DNA of 64,000 nucleotides from Bacillus massiliglaciei (GTDB taxonomy: Bacteria > Bacillota > Bacilli > Bacillales > DSM-1321), in contig NZ_LT622358.1 of the NCBI RefSeq assembly GCF_900098925.1, forward strand, positions 270,607 to 334,606, written 5' to 3'. The position numbers and the translations under genes are program-made. A model generated the notes under the pieces. That model was not told the DNA's origin. It did no database searches and was given only the letters and a program-made list of their open reading frames with translations. This document shows, piece by piece, positions 28,905 through 36,582 of the stretch. The stretch's first letter is position 1; the number at the start of each line of letters is the position of its first letter.

Positions 28905-31655
28905 TTAATTGCTATCATCATTTGGATCTGAATCTTGGCCGCCTTCTTGCTGAGTATCCCCAGGATTGCTGCCAGTATCATTTCCATTTCCCCGATTGTT
29001 ATTGTTTCCATTATTTTCATTTCTGCTGTTATTATTACCGTTGTTTATATTGCCATTGTTGTTCCCGTTATTGCCGTTATTTTCATCAGGACTGCCATTG
29101 TCAGGAGCAGGAAGTCCATTATTTTGATCGTCCTGGTTGCTGTTATCTCCGGCTGGATTTTCATTTTCATTCTCATTTTCATCCGGTTCTTCCGCTTCTT
29201 GCTCATTCTCATCCGGCTCTTCCATTTCTTCTTCATTTTCATCCGGCTCTTCCGCTTCTTCCTCGGTCTGTTCCGGAATCGTTACAGATTGCTTAGCCGG
29301 ATCACTGCGCTGGCCATCTAATATAGCGGTAACACTGAAACTGTATTTTTTACCCGGCTGCGGATCTTTTATGCTGAAGGATGTATCGCCGGAAACAGAC
29401 AATACTTGTTCCCCGCCGCCCTCAATGGAAACTTTTGTTTCAAAGTCAGGTGACCCCTCATCTGAATAATTCCAAGAACCATGAATTTCTTGTTTTTCTT
29501 CATCATAAGTGACACTGAAACCGCTTGGTCCTTTAAGCTTAGTGAATTCTTTTGTTACCTGGGTCGGTTCGTGGCCCTTAACAAAATACTCTGATGAAAT
29601 GCGGTCCTTCGGTGTGTATTGATTAGCTTTTACGGCAGGATTAGATCCTTTTACAATATCCACTTTCACGACACTGTCCGGTTTTGTGAAATCTTTTGTT
29701 TCCTTTCCGGTGGCCATATGCTGCATGATATTTTTGAACAGGTATTTCGGAATCCGCTGTGAAGAATCACCAAGGTATTCCATTTTTTCTCCTGCTTTGT
29801 TTTCATAGCCTGCCCAAATGGCGACTGTGTAGTTCGTTGTATAACCTGTCATCCAGCTGTCTTTAACTCCGTTTGAAGGAATGTTATTTTGAGCTCTTTG
29901 TTCAGGTGTGAAATTAGTTGACCCTGTTTTTGCTGCTGCAGGAAGTCCTGGGACTTTTCCTAGGCGGCCGGTTCCATAATCTTCATTTAGAACACTTTTT
30001 AGCATATCCGTCACGATAAAAGCTGTAGAATCTTTCATAACGGCTTTGGATTCCACTTTATTTTTAATGGTTGTCTTATCACGAAGGACGATTTTCGAAA
30101 CAGTATGCGGTTTGTTATAGATACCTTCATTACCGAATGAGCTCATCGCACCGGCAAGTTCAAGAGTTGAGATATCCTTTCCACCGCCAATGGCAGCTGA
30201 TTCAACCATATCTTGAGGGAAAGGGATGCCCAGTCCGACCGCGAATTCTCTAGCCCTGTCCAGACCAACTTCTTGAAGTGCTTTTAAGGCCGGTATATTC
30301 AGAGATCGTGCAAGCGCCTCTCTGGCCGTTACAGTTCCGTAATGGCTTCCTGAAGCGTTTTTAAGCGGAGTGCCATTACTGTAAGAATAAGGTTCGTCCT
30401 TGATTGGCTGATACGTAGACCAGTTTAGATATTCTACAGCCGGACCGTAATCGATAATCGGCTTAATGGTAGAACCTGGTGAGCGCTTGGCATCAGTCGC
30501 AAAGTTGAAGCCGCGCTTTACTTTCGTGTTTCTGCCGCCGCCGATTGCCTTGATTTCACCTGTTTTAGTGTCAAGCAGGGTGATACCAGCCTGTAGTTTT
30601 TCGCTAGGATATTTTATAATATCATTGCTGTTCAGCAGTTTGTATACATACTCCTGTGCATCCTTATCGATGGTGGTATGAACTTCTAGACCATCTGTAA
30701 AAATGTTATAGTCGCCCATTCCTTGTACTTCTTCAATGACTTGGTCAATATAGGCATCGTATGGTGTAGTATCTATTTGACTTGTGTCTTTTTCGATAAT
30801 CCCCTGCATGACAGGGATGGCTTGCGCTTTCTTCATTTCTTCTTCACTGATGAATCCATGTTTGTTCATCAGGTGAAGAACTACATCCCGCCGTTCTTTC
30901 GCCCGTTCAGGGTGGGTATACGGATTATATCTTGAAGGGCTTTGAGGCAGTCCGACAAGCAAAGCAATTTCATTTGTTTCAAGATCTTTTAATTCTTTCC
31001 CGTAATAGGTTCTGGAAGCAGTCAAAATACCATTTGCACGGTTGGCAAAGAATATTTTATTGACGTACATTTCAAAAATTTCTTCTTTTGTATATTTACG
31101 TTCTAATTGAAGGGAAAGCCACATTTCCTGAACTTTCCTTTTAATGGTCTTGTCAGGTGTCAAATAAGAACGCTTGACAACTTGCTGTGTAAGGGTGCTG
31201 GCTCCTTGAGAACCAAATCCGCTGGTGAAATTCGCCAGGACAGCACCGCCTAAGCGGCGAAAGTCAATTCCGGAATGCTCATAAAATCGAACATCCTCTG
31301 TGGCAAGAAAAGCATTTTCTACTTTTTTTGGTATGTCTTCGTAGTTCACATAGTCACGATTTTCTGTACCGAGTTCAGCCAATACTTCTCCGTTGCTGTC
31401 TAATATTTTAGAAGAAACCGGATCTTTAAGCAGCTTCTCATCCAGCTCAGGTGTACCGCTGACATAGTAGGCGAAAGTTGCTCCGCCTGCAATCAGTCCG
31501 ATAATGCCGATTGTCAGCAGAATGAGAATGACACGTTTGAACAGATTCCTTGGCTTTTTCGATTTTTTGCCGGAATTATTTTTAGGCGCATTTTTATCAC
31601 TAGATTTTGCTGCCATTTTCCGGCGTTCTTCTCTTGTTTTATATTCTTCAGCCAT
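28905..31655 (-). CDS. ponA: Class A penicillin-binding protein 1 (PBP1A/1B)
   Basis: 916 residues, the length of B. subtilis PBP1. Order: basic cytoplasmic tail, membrane helix at about 43-65, GT51 glycosyltransferase ('ATEDVRFYEHSGID' with catalytic glutamate, 'GSQGASTLTQQVVKRSYL'), transpeptidase with 'SPGSTIKP' (SxxK), 'SLN' and 'KTGSTNF' (KTG), then a fibronectin-III-like domain ('GPSGFSVTYDEEKQEIHGSWNY'). The last ~115 residues are a low-complexity tail: three EEPDENE-type acidic repeats and then Asn/Gly-rich sequence. It polymerises and crosslinks peptidoglycan outside the membrane. It follows recU by 27 bases, so the two are cotranscribed. Confidence 0.96.
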   Translation of the reverse strand: MAEEYKTREERRKMAAKSSDKNAPKNNSGKKSKKPRNLFKRVILILLTIGIIGLIAGGATFAYYVSGTPELDEKLLKDPVSSKILDSNGEVLAELGTENRDYVNYEDIPKKVENAFLATEDVRFYEHSGIDFRRLGGAVLANFTSGFGSQGASTLTQQVVKRSYLTPDKTIKRKVQEMWLSLQLERKYTKEEIFEMYVNKIFFANRANGILTASRTYYGKELKDLETNEIALLVGLPQSPSRYNPYTHPERAKERRDVVLHLMNKHGFISEEEMKKAQAIPVMQGIIEKDTSQIDTTPYDAYIDQVIEEVQGMGDYNIFTDGLEVHTTIDKDAQEYVYKLLNSNDIIKYPSEKLQAGITLLDTKTGEIKAIGGGRNTKVKRGFNFATDAKRSPGSTIKPIIDYGPAVEYLNWSTYQPIKDEPYSYSNGTPLKNASGSHYGTVTAREALARSLNIPALKALQEVGLDRAREFAVGLGIPFPQDMVESAAIGGGKDISTLELAGAMSSFGNEGIYNKPHTVSKIVLRDKTTIKNKVESKAVMKDSTAFIVTDMLKSVLNEDYGTGRLGKVPGLPAAAKTGSTNFTPEQRAQNNIPSNGVKDSWMTGYTTNYTVAIWAGYENKAGEKMEYLGDSSQRIPKYLFKNIMQHMATGKETKDFTKPDSVVKVDIVKGSNPAVKANQYTPKDRISSEYFVKGHEPTQVTKEFTKLKGPSGFSVTYDEEKQEIHGSWNYSDEGSPDFETKVSIEGGGEQVLSVSGDTSFSIKDPQPGKKYSFSVTAILDGQRSDPAKQSVTIPEQTEEEAEEPDENEEEMEEPDENEQEAEEPDENENENENPAGDNSNQDDQNNGLPAPDNGSPDENNGNNGNNNGNINNGNNNSRNENNGNNNNRGNGNDTGSNPGDTQQEGGQDSDPNDDSN

Positions 31656-31682
31656 TACAGCTACCTGCCTTTCTAAAACAAA

Positions 31683-32294
31683 CTATTCATGTTCCTTGAT
31701 CAGTAAATCTATTACCTTAATATAGTCAATTCTTGGCTGAAAGCCAAGCGGAATTTTCCATGAGTTTTCAATAACCTCCGTTAAGCTGATTGATTTTCGG
31801 CCGCCTTCTTTCATTCTTTGCCAAAAAGAAGAGAGATGGACTGCTTCCATCAAATAGAGGTCATCTGTTAAGGAAAATCGGATAATAACAAAAGCAATGC
31901 CTCCTTGGCTGACAACGTTATTCATATGGATCACTTGGTGCTCATGAAAGTTCTTTAATGGGAAAGAACTTGTATTTCTCGTCTCTTTCGCCTCGAAATC
32001 AATATATCGGCCTTTGTATACGCCATTATAGTCTGTCGTGGACGCCTGCTTGAAATACGCTTCTTTGATGACGGCAGCACTTCGTTTAGGATAATGCACA
32101 TTAACGATTTGAATTGGTGTAGGCTTTTTATGGATGACGGCAATCCCATTGGCAAGATAGTACTTGTTTGTTTCGTTAAGGTCGTCTTCCAATGTTTTTC
32201 CGCGATTGCTGTAACTCATTTTTTTGGGCAGGCGATTTTGTATCTCCTTAGGTTTCGAAAGAAATTTTCGTCCATTAGGATAGTGAAAGGCCAA
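31683..32294 (-). CDS. recU: Holliday junction resolvase RecU
   Basis: 203 residues with a TTG start seven bases after AGGAGG. RecU cuts Holliday junctions in recombination and chromosome segregation. The family core '[19 protein letters not shown]', '[39 protein letters not shown]' with the acidic nuclease residues, and 'GIAFVIIRF' are all present. A TGCTATCAT extended -10 lies on the minus strand at about 32323-32331. Upstream (32295-32597) there is no gene. Confidence 0.95.
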   Translation of the reverse strand: MAFHYPNGRKFLSKPKEIQNRLPKKMSYSNRGKTLEDDLNETNKYYLANGIAVIHKKPTPIQIVNVHYPKRSAAVIKEAYFKQASTTDYNGVYKGRYIDFEAKETRNTSSFPLKNFHEHQVIHMNNVVSQGGIAFVIIRFSLTDDLYLMEAVHLSSFWQRMKEGGRKSISLTEVIENSWKIPLGFQPRIDYIKVIDLLIKEHE

Positions 32295-32597
32295 AATACC
32301 CCCTCCTTTTTTTTACCTATCTATGATAGCAAAAAAAGTAAGAGAAAGGTGAATAAAATGAACTTTTCATTCCTTTTGTGACGTTTATTTGACAACAATA
32401 TCACCAGCTGCTGAAAACGGTTATACAGGCAAAAAAGAAGGCGGGGAGGTCAGGCGATAAAGAATACCGAAAAGAAATGAATTTTATGGGAGCAATATAT
32501 AAGAATAATAAAGGAATTCTATGCAGCCGGTATGGCCAGCCATTTTATTTTCTGCGTTTTTTTGTTCTTAAGAAACCCGGGAGCTATTTCTGTATAG

Positions 32598-32640
32598 CTA
32601 AAAAAACAGATGCAGCGTTTGCAGCACCTGTTTTTTTTAG
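32598..32640. terminator. Terminator downstream of the sspM-like gene
   Basis: AAAAAACAGATGC-agcgtttgca-GCACCTGTTTTTTTT. In the minus direction it lies six bases after the stop of the sspM-like ORF and ends in a T run. It could also stop plus-strand read-through. Confidence 0.8.
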
Positions 32641-32645
32641 CGACT

Positions 32646-32759
32646 TTATTCTGCCGGGCGGTTCTCGCCAGTAAGTTTTGGATTTCCTTGGCCAGCTTTC
32701 GTTTTCGGAGGTTTCTGCTGCTTTTGCTGTTTCTGCTGTTTGCTGTCTTCCGATCTCAT
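32646..32759 (-). CDS. sspM: Acid-soluble spore protein SspM-like, 37 residues
   Basis: A 37-codon ORF below usual length cut-offs. The ribosome binding site AGGGAGGTG is perfect and seven bases before the ATG, and a terminator follows. Protein: Gln/Lys-rich N half (QQKQQKQQK), then 'PKTKAGQGNPKLTGENRPAE'. The small size, Lys/Gln richness and the 'G-x-NRP' C terminus resemble SspM of B. subtilis, which is encoded in the same recU-ypp neighbourhood. SspM is a minor spore-core protein made in the forespore under sigma-G. The ORF and its signals are seen directly; the family name is an inference from memory of SspM. Confidence 0.65.
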   Translation of the reverse strand: MRSEDSKQQKQQKQQKPPKTKAGQGNPKLTGENRPAE

Positions 32760-32930
32760 TTATTTCACCTCCCTTTATCATTATTCTTCTAAATGGCGGT
32801 AAGTATGTCGAAGGGGGATTGAAAAGATGATATTTCCACTTTCTTTGCCGAGACACTACTACTTTTGTCAAGGATGAAGGTCTGCGAAAAGGAAAAGCGA
32901 ATAGTACAGGTATCAAGAGGAGGGATCGAT

Positions 32931-33206
32931 ATGGGTAAGAATTCCGAGGATACTCAAGAAATACAGGCAATGATAGATGAGATTAGTGCCAGTCTTGACC
33001 GGTTGGAAAAGGAATACTTGCATACGGTTAATTTCAAACGCTGTAAGATGTGGGCAGAACAATATTCTTTAATACATGCCGCCCAGGAAGCGATCGATCA
33101 AGCGGAATCCTCGTTAAATTGGGTCATTGGGGGGAGCCATCCTCTTTCTGAAAAACCGAATCGAAAAGAGCTGTCAATCAAGGCGGAACCTAAATTAGGA
33201 TATTGA
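32931..33206 (+). CDS. Small protein of unknown function (ypp region)
   Basis: 91 residues from ATG 32931, with an AGAGGAGGG site seven bases upstream; a longer in-frame start at 32865 lacks one. The N-terminal half is an amphipathic helix pair ('QAMIDEISASLDRLEKEYLHTVNF...AEQYSLIHAAQEAIDQAESSLNWVIGG') with one Cys; the C terminus is basic. No membrane segment. By position it corresponds to the short yppC/yppD genes of B. subtilis. I do not recognise the family with certainty. Confidence 0.7.
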   Translation: MGKNSEDTQEIQAMIDEISASLDRLEKEYLHTVNFKRCKMWAEQYSLIHAAQEAIDQAESSLNWVIGGSHPLSEKPNRKELSIKAEPKLGY

Positions 33207-33238
33207 TGCAATTCCAACTATTAATTAAAATAAAGCTG

Positions 33239-33268
33239 TTGGTATTATAGGTGATTTACCGGGATAAT
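33239..33268 (+). promoter_or_regulatory. Candidate sigma-A promoter for the 33.3-kb structured RNA
   Basis: TTGGTA (33239-33244), an 18-base spacer and GATAAT (33263-33268). Confidence 0.45.
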
Positions 33269-33274
33269 ATGAGG

Positions 33275-33462
33275 CGTATGGTTTGCTTAATGTCCCCGTG
33301 TTGACCCAAATTAAAAGTATAGTGAAGGGGGAATAAGACTGCCCGCTGCTGCGTCCTAAAACGAAGGACACTTCTCAAAAAAATTCTTTGTAAGAAAATA
33401 CAACGGATCTTTGAATCCTATACTTTTAATTATGCAGCCTAAAATGGCTGCATTTTCTTTTG
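33275..33462 (+). ncRNA. Candidate structured RNA upstream of yppE
   Basis: A perfect 14-bp inverted repeat, AATTAAAAGTATAG (33309-33322) and CTATACTTTTAATT (33418-33431), encloses 95 bases. The enclosed part has two small hairpins (GTCCT/AGGAC near 33352-33370, GGAT/ATCC near 33405-33418). One base after the repeat comes an intrinsic terminator (33433-33462). With the promoter above this gives a transcript of about 188 bases with no ORF. It could be a free-standing small RNA or a terminated leader of yppE. I could not match it to a named RNA. Confidence 0.45.
33433..33462 (+). terminator. Terminator upstream of yppE
   Basis: The 7-bp stem TGCAGCC / GGCTGCA with loop TAAAAT is followed by TTTTCTTTT. 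Confidence 0.8.
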
Positions 33463-33504
33463 TACAGCAATAAATTATAATAAAAGAAACAGGGAGGGAC
33501 AGCC

Positions 33505-33882
33505 ATGGAACAGCATAAGGAGCTTCATAAGCTGACGAAAAAACTTTTGGACTATACGAGGTCTATTGATGAAAAATATGAAAACGTAAGAAGCGATGGC
33601 AAAGAACCTGATTTTTATTCAGAGGTTAAACCATTTGCTGACCAGGTAATCGATGACTGCAAGACTTGGGAAAAAGGGATGAAAGGCTGGATGGCTAAGG
33701 AAAGTTTCCGTCATCTGTACCCGAGCCAAATCGAACAGACAGCAGGCAATTTAGCAGATGTAGCTGTTCAATGTTTTTTTCCAAAAACTAGTTATAAAAG
33801 ATTTAAAAGCCATATTCAATCAGTCAGGTTTATTCTTCAAAATACAGAGGATGAAATATCTAAAAAAGTGGAAGAGGAATAA
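33505..33882 (+). CDS. yppE: YppE, DUF1798 family protein
   Basis: 125 residues, helical bundle. 'LHKLTKKLLDYTRSIDEKYENVR', 'FADQVIDDCKTWEKGMKGWM' and 'PSQIEQTAGNLADVAVQCFFPKTSYKRFKSH' match the YppE/DUF1798 family, for which B. subtilis YppE is the structural reference. Function unknown. GGGAGGGA site. It precedes yppG. Confidence 0.85.
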   Translation: MEQHKELHKLTKKLLDYTRSIDEKYENVRSDGKEPDFYSEVKPFADQVIDDCKTWEKGMKGWMAKESFRHLYPSQIEQTAGNLADVAVQCFFPKTSYKRFKSHIQSVRFILQNTEDEISKKVEEE

Positions 33883-33953
33883 GAATCGTTCACTAAAGCT
33901 GGAGGCTATACATATTTTATAGAAGTGAATGTGTTAGAGAGGAGGGTTTGCAA

Positions 33954-34556
33954 GTGTTTAGACCAGAAAGCAATAACGGTTACCTTCTTCCTGATATGCA
34001 GGGTTACGGAAATAACTTCCCATCGCAACATGCATATATGCCTCCTGCGGCAAATTATGGACCGATGCTGCCTTATCCTATGCCTTATAATCACCATGAT
34101 CCATCTATGCAGCCCCAGCCATTTCCAATAGAAAATCATTATAATCCTGCCTCTTCCGTGCATAATCAGCCGGCACAGAATCCGTATCAATCTTATCCTC
34201 AGCCGGCACAGCCTGTCGGAATGATGATGCAGGGCCAAATGGGGCCAGCTGTGAATACTGGTCTTCCTTTATCTCCTAAGGGGCCGTCACAAGTGAATTT
34301 TTTTGAAAATCCCCTGCAGTCATCAGTGAAAAGTGCAAAACAATTCCAGCCGCCATCTTACAGTCATCCCTATCCAAAGCAGCAGTTTATGCAAAAACAG
34401 CCGTCAGGATTCAAAACGGTTATAAACCAGTTTAAAACCCAGGACGGATCGATTGATGTGACAAAGATGATGAACACCGCTGGCCAGATGATGAGCACCT
34501 TCACTCAGGTATCCAGCATGGTTAAGGGAGTAGGCAGTTTCTTTAAAATAGTATAA
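33954..34556 (+). CDS. yppG: YppG family spore-associated protein
   Basis: 200 residues from a GTG at 33954, seven bases after GGAGGG; a TTG at 33948 is too close to the site. The first ~150 residues are Pro/Gln/Met/Tyr-rich and disordered ('YPMPYNHHDPSMQPQPFP', 'PYQSYPQPAQPVG'). The C terminus is a conserved helical module, 'FKTQDGSIDVTKMMNTAGQMM' followed by 'QVSSMVKGVGSFFK'. This layout matches YppG, a coat-like protein of sporulating Bacillus. The exact location in the spore is not known. Confidence 0.8.
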   Translation: MFRPESNNGYLLPDMQGYGNNFPSQHAYMPPAANYGPMLPYPMPYNHHDPSMQPQPFPIENHYNPASSVHNQPAQNPYQSYPQPAQPVGMMMQGQMGPAVNTGLPLSPKGPSQVNFFENPLQSSVKSAKQFQPPSYSHPYPKQQFMQKQPSGFKTVINQFKTQDGSIDVTKMMNTAGQMMSTFTQVSSMVKGVGSFFKIV

Positions 34557-34595
34557 AAGAAAGCAGGCTGTCTGAGTCGGCCTGCTTTCTTCTAT
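34556..34595 (+). terminator. Terminator after yppG
   Basis: AAAGAAAGCAGGC / GCCTGCTTTCTT stem with an 11-base loop. Confidence 0.88.
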
Positions 34596-34628
34596 GAGGG
34601 GAACGAAGAGGTGAGGCATTGCCCAGTT

Positions 34629-35111
34629 TTATGAATCCTCAATTCGTATTTGATTCCCTTTCTTTTTTGGAAGGAATAGACGAAGTACTCCATCTTTGTG
34701 GCTCGCCCTGATTTTTTGGTCATCGATCGGTCTTGCCAGCCTGATGGTTCTGGAGGTTACACCGGAAGAGTGATGCCTGTGAAACAACCCTTGATTTTGG
34801 TTGATCTGTTCAGCGGTTTCTTGATGCTGAATGGAAATGGTGACCGCCTGCGGCAGAAGTTCAATGTTGATTTGTTCTTTTTTTACTCCGGGAATGGCCG
34901 CGACGATCATATAACCAGCCTCATTCTCGGATAATTCTGTTTGGAAGCCCCGTGCCGTTGCTGATGAGCCGAAGAAATGATCCAAAGACTGCAGAATTCC
35001 TTTTCCGGGCCTCTTATCGGTAAACAGCCGGTCCATTGAATTCATGAATTGGCTGAAGGGGTGTTGGGCATGATTAAGACTTTTATTATTATGCTTATCT
35101 GAAGAGGACAT
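34629..35111 (-). CDS. Hsp20 / alpha-crystallin family protein
   Basis: 160 residues from ATG 35111 (AAAGGAG upstream; an in-frame start at 35141 lacks one). The alpha-crystallin domain runs from about residue 60 ('FQTELSENEAGYMIVAAIPGVKKEQINIELL') to the end ('IRASHKDGVLRLFLPKKKGNQIRIE'), with a short C-terminal tail. Small heat-shock proteins hold unfolded proteins; in Bacillus some relatives (CotM, CotP) are spore coat components. The N-terminal region is Ser/His/Asn-rich. Coat protein or general chaperone cannot be decided from sequence alone. Confidence 0.85.
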   Translation of the reverse strand: MSSSDKHNNKSLNHAQHPFSQFMNSMDRLFTDKRPGKGILQSLDHFFGSSATARGFQTELSENEAGYMIVAAIPGVKKEQINIELLPQAVTISIQHQETAEQINQNQGLFHRHHSSGVTSRTIRLARPIDDQKIRASHKDGVLRLFLPKKKGNQIRIEDS

Positions 35112-35252
35112 CGTGCTTCTCCTTTCAAATCGAATCTGCATTCACATATTCAGCCTATGTCTGAATGACGGGAATGGTTCATGGCACGCTGTTTATACAA
35201 AAGAGATAGTGGGAACATATTAAAGAAAATCCAGAAGGAATGAGGGGTAAAT

Positions 35253-36026
35253 ATGCCACAGGCAAAACAGCTTTCGTATACGGACAGCGGGACTGGAGAT
35301 GTTCTTTTGCTGATTCACGGTTTTTGCGGCAGTCAGAAATATTGGCAAAAAATTGTACCATTACTGAATCAGGATTTCAGGGTCATCACGGTAGATTTAA
35401 GAGGACATGGCACAAATAATGCTGTTGGAGAAAGCTTCACGATTGAAGATTTAGCTAAGGACATTGCTGCATTTCTGTCGGAAGAAGCCATAGAGAAGCC
35501 GGTTGTCTTCGGTCATTCTCTCGGGGGTTACACAGCTCTTGCGATGGCTGAATTATATCCTGATCTTCTGCGCGGTTTTTCGCTTGTTCATTCTACAGCA
35601 TATCCGGATGATGAGCAGGGAAAAGAGGAGCGGATGAGATCCATTCAGACAATTGAGGAAAATGGGATGACAGTATTTGTTGATAATCTTGTTCCAAAGC
35701 TATTTGCCGACTCTGATTCGCCTGAACAGCAAGAAGCGGTTCAACTGGCCAAACAGATTGGTTTAGAAACGGATAAGGAGGCGGCTGTCCAAACCTTGCT
35801 GGCAATGCGTGACAGAAGAGACAGAAATGATGTGTTTCAGAATACGAATCTGCCTGTGCTGCTTGTAGCGGGAAAAAAGGACAAAGTCATTGCTCCTGAA
35901 AAGACATTCTCTGTGAAAAGGCCGAATATAAAGGAAGCTGTATTGGAAGAAAGCGGACATATGGGAATGCTGGAAGAACCTGAGAAGCTGGCGGAAACCA
36001 TCAGGAATTTTGTTCATTCCTTATAA
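35253..36026 (+). CDS. Alpha/beta hydrolase
   Basis: 257 residues. Nucleophile elbow 'GHSLGG' (serine near residue 93), oxyanion region 'LLIHGFCGSQKYW', 'DLRGHG', acid in 'VAGKKDKVI' and histidine in 'ESGHMGMLEEP'. All of the Ser-Asp-His triad is present. It has no signal peptide, so it is cytosolic; the substrate cannot be told. GGAATGAGGGG precedes the ATG. It is a single gene on the border of the mobile-element remnant. Confidence 0.88.
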   Translation: MPQAKQLSYTDSGTGDVLLLIHGFCGSQKYWQKIVPLLNQDFRVITVDLRGHGTNNAVGESFTIEDLAKDIAAFLSEEAIEKPVVFGHSLGGYTALAMAELYPDLLRGFSLVHSTAYPDDEQGKEERMRSIQTIEENGMTVFVDNLVPKLFADSDSPEQQEAVQLAKQIGLETDKEAAVQTLLAMRDRRDRNDVFQNTNLPVLLVAGKKDKVIAPEKTFSVKRPNIKEAVLEESGHMGMLEEPEKLAETIRNFVHSL

Positions 36027-36138
36027 GCAGACAGCAGGAGACTGAGTTTCCTGCTTGAGATGGCCTTTTGTCTTTTTGAGATTTTTTTAGGTATTTTATG
36101 GACTGATTTTAAGCAAAATGCTCTTCGAGTATTCTATT

Positions 36139-36240
36139 TTAGACCATAGCCGAAGCTTGCCATGTCCAATTGGCAAGCTTCTTTAAATTCATAGCAGCAA
36201 AAGTAAGCATCGCCTGCATGGACAATTTTTTAATGATCCT
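36139..36240 (-). pseudogene. C-terminal remnant of an IS1182-type transposase
   Basis: Read on the minus strand, about 34 codons end in a stop and encode 'YHRIIKKLSMQAMLTFAAMNLKKLANWTWQASAMV'-like sequence (given here in part), the characteristic last segment of IS1182-family transposases. Upstream of it the frame meets TGA and TAG, and nothing else of the transposase is recognisable. It is a decayed insertion fossil. Confidence 0.6.
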
Positions 36241-36332
36241 GTGGTACAAGTTGCTCTATTGTAATCATTTCAATTTGTTCACGTTCACTTATTTGATTTT
36301 TCGGCACCCTATCCATTCACCTCTGATTTAGT

Positions 36333-36440
36333 GCAGCCGGCGACTCCTGCGGGAAAAGCGTGAAGGCCGATACCCCGCAGGAGCAAAACGACGAGGAGGA
36401 TTGGGCCACGCCCGCGGAAAGCGTCCGCCGAAACTAGGCA
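36333..36440. repeat. GC-rich intergenic repeat (Bacillus-type, inverted core)
   Basis: Within an AT-rich gap, about 108 bases are GC-rich and carry GACTCCTGCGGGA ... CCCCGCAGGAGC and ...ACGCCCGCGGAAAGCG. The pattern is like a repeated intergenic element seen in many Bacillaceae genomes, often near insertion remnants. Only one copy is present here. The similarity to a family is from memory, and copy number in this genome is unknown. Confidence 0.55.
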
Positions 36441-36542
36441 AACTCGAAATTTCTAGTTTGTCAACAGTCTGCAGCAGGAGACTTAGTTTCCTGTCCTTTT
36501 TTGTGCAAGATTTCTGGATAATAATAGTTTCCTCTTTTTTAT

Positions 36543-36563
36543 CGAACGTTTATTCGTTAAAAT
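36543..36563 (+). promoter_or_regulatory. mrfA promoter with LexA-box-like sequence
   Basis: CGAACGTTTATTCG (36543-36556) differs at two of 14 positions from the Bacillus SOS box CGAACRNRYGTTCG. It overlaps the spacer just before a -10 TAAAAT (36558-36563). A LexA site here would block transcription of mrfAB. B. subtilis mrfAB is reported not to be SOS-induced, so this could be coincidence. Confidence 0.35.
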
Positions 36564-36582
36564 AGGAGATAGAGGTGAGTAC

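Noticed and set aside
28935-29321. Hydrophobic 128-codon plus-strand ORF
   Set aside because: It is the antisense of the Asn/Glu-rich ponA tail; Asn and Glu codons read in reverse give Ile, Val and Phe, which creates a false membrane protein.
32477-32674. 65-codon plus-strand ORF
   Set aside because: It runs through a terminator and into the opposite sspM-like gene, and has no ribosome binding site.
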